From Treponema sp. (GTDB lineage: Bacteria > Spirochaetota > Spirochaetia > Treponematales > Breznakiellaceae), in contig JAITJS010000056.1 of assembly GCA_031278815.1 (NCBI GenBank), positions 1 to 43,716 of the forward strand: a stretch of DNA of 43,716 nt, written 5' to 3'. This document shows positions 43,681-43,716 of the stretch, piece by piece (the stretch's first letter is position 1; every line of letters starts with the position of its first letter). Below the pieces are notes generated by a model. That model did not search any database, was not told the DNA's origin, and saw only the letters and a list, made by a program, of their open reading frames with translations. The position numbers and the translations under genes are program-made.

Positions 43681-43716
43681 ATTTATTTTACTATACTTAT
43701 ACAAAAAGAGCTTCCG

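Overview
The window looks like a chromosome segment of a spirochaete, most likely a Treponema-type organism. The evidence is the gene order tRNA-Thr, rpmG, tRNA-Trp, secE, nusG, rplKAJL, rpoBC; an Asn in RpoB where E. coli has the rifampicin-contact Ser531; paired CsgG-domain/LPP20-type envelope proteins; and periplasmic-binding-protein ABC importers next to YesM/YesN-type regulators. HydF implies [FeFe]-hydrogenase metabolism, which would fit an anaerobic H2-handling treponeme, for example from a gut. The species assignment is inference only.

Region 1 (1-5460) is a gene graveyard. On the minus strand lie the end of a broken SGNH-hydrolase-like gene and a short Mu-like prophage remnant: the end of a DUF935 portal gene, a MuF head-morphogenesis gene fused to a JAB/JAMM-like domain, and a small accessory ORF. 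On the plus strand lie the tail of an outer-membrane-protein gene, two CsgG-domain paralogues and an LPP20-like lipoprotein gene. Most of these carry in-frame stops or single-base frameshifts, although the encoded sequence still reads clearly on each side of the lesion.

Region 2 (5771-12971, plus strand) holds a class A penicillin-binding protein, then hydF, aspartate ammonia-lyase, peptidase T and a FucU/RbsD-type sugar mutarotase. hydF and aspA overlap by one base.

Region 3 (13012-24799, plus strand) is the transcription/translation core: tRNA-Thr with a good promoter, rpmG, tRNA-Trp, secE, nusG, rplK, rplA, rplJ, rplL, rpoB and rpoC. Stem-loops lie in the leaders and between rplJ-rplL, rplL-rpoB and rpoB-rpoC.

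Region 4 (25002-34289) is a carbohydrate-type ABC importer operon on the minus strand: binding protein, two permeases and two different MalK-like ATPases that both have Glu in place of the Q-loop Gln. It lies beside a histidine kinase (minus) and a divergently transcribed AraC-type response regulator (plus) that probably control it.

Region 5 (34438-43370, minus strand) is one tightly packed, partly overlapping gene run: cheW, a DegT-family protein lacking its PLP lysine, NAD kinase, recN, an unknown all-helical protein, and a heterodimeric ABC exporter resembling BmrCD. A promoter is visible before cheW. The window ends in a 5S rRNA gene (minus) followed by its terminator.

The best candidates for something undescribed are the lysine-less DegT protein in the cheW-nadK-recN run, the unknown helical protein between recN and the exporter, the two Q-loop-altered importer ATPases, and the coding-like fragment with nested inverted repeats just after rpoC.
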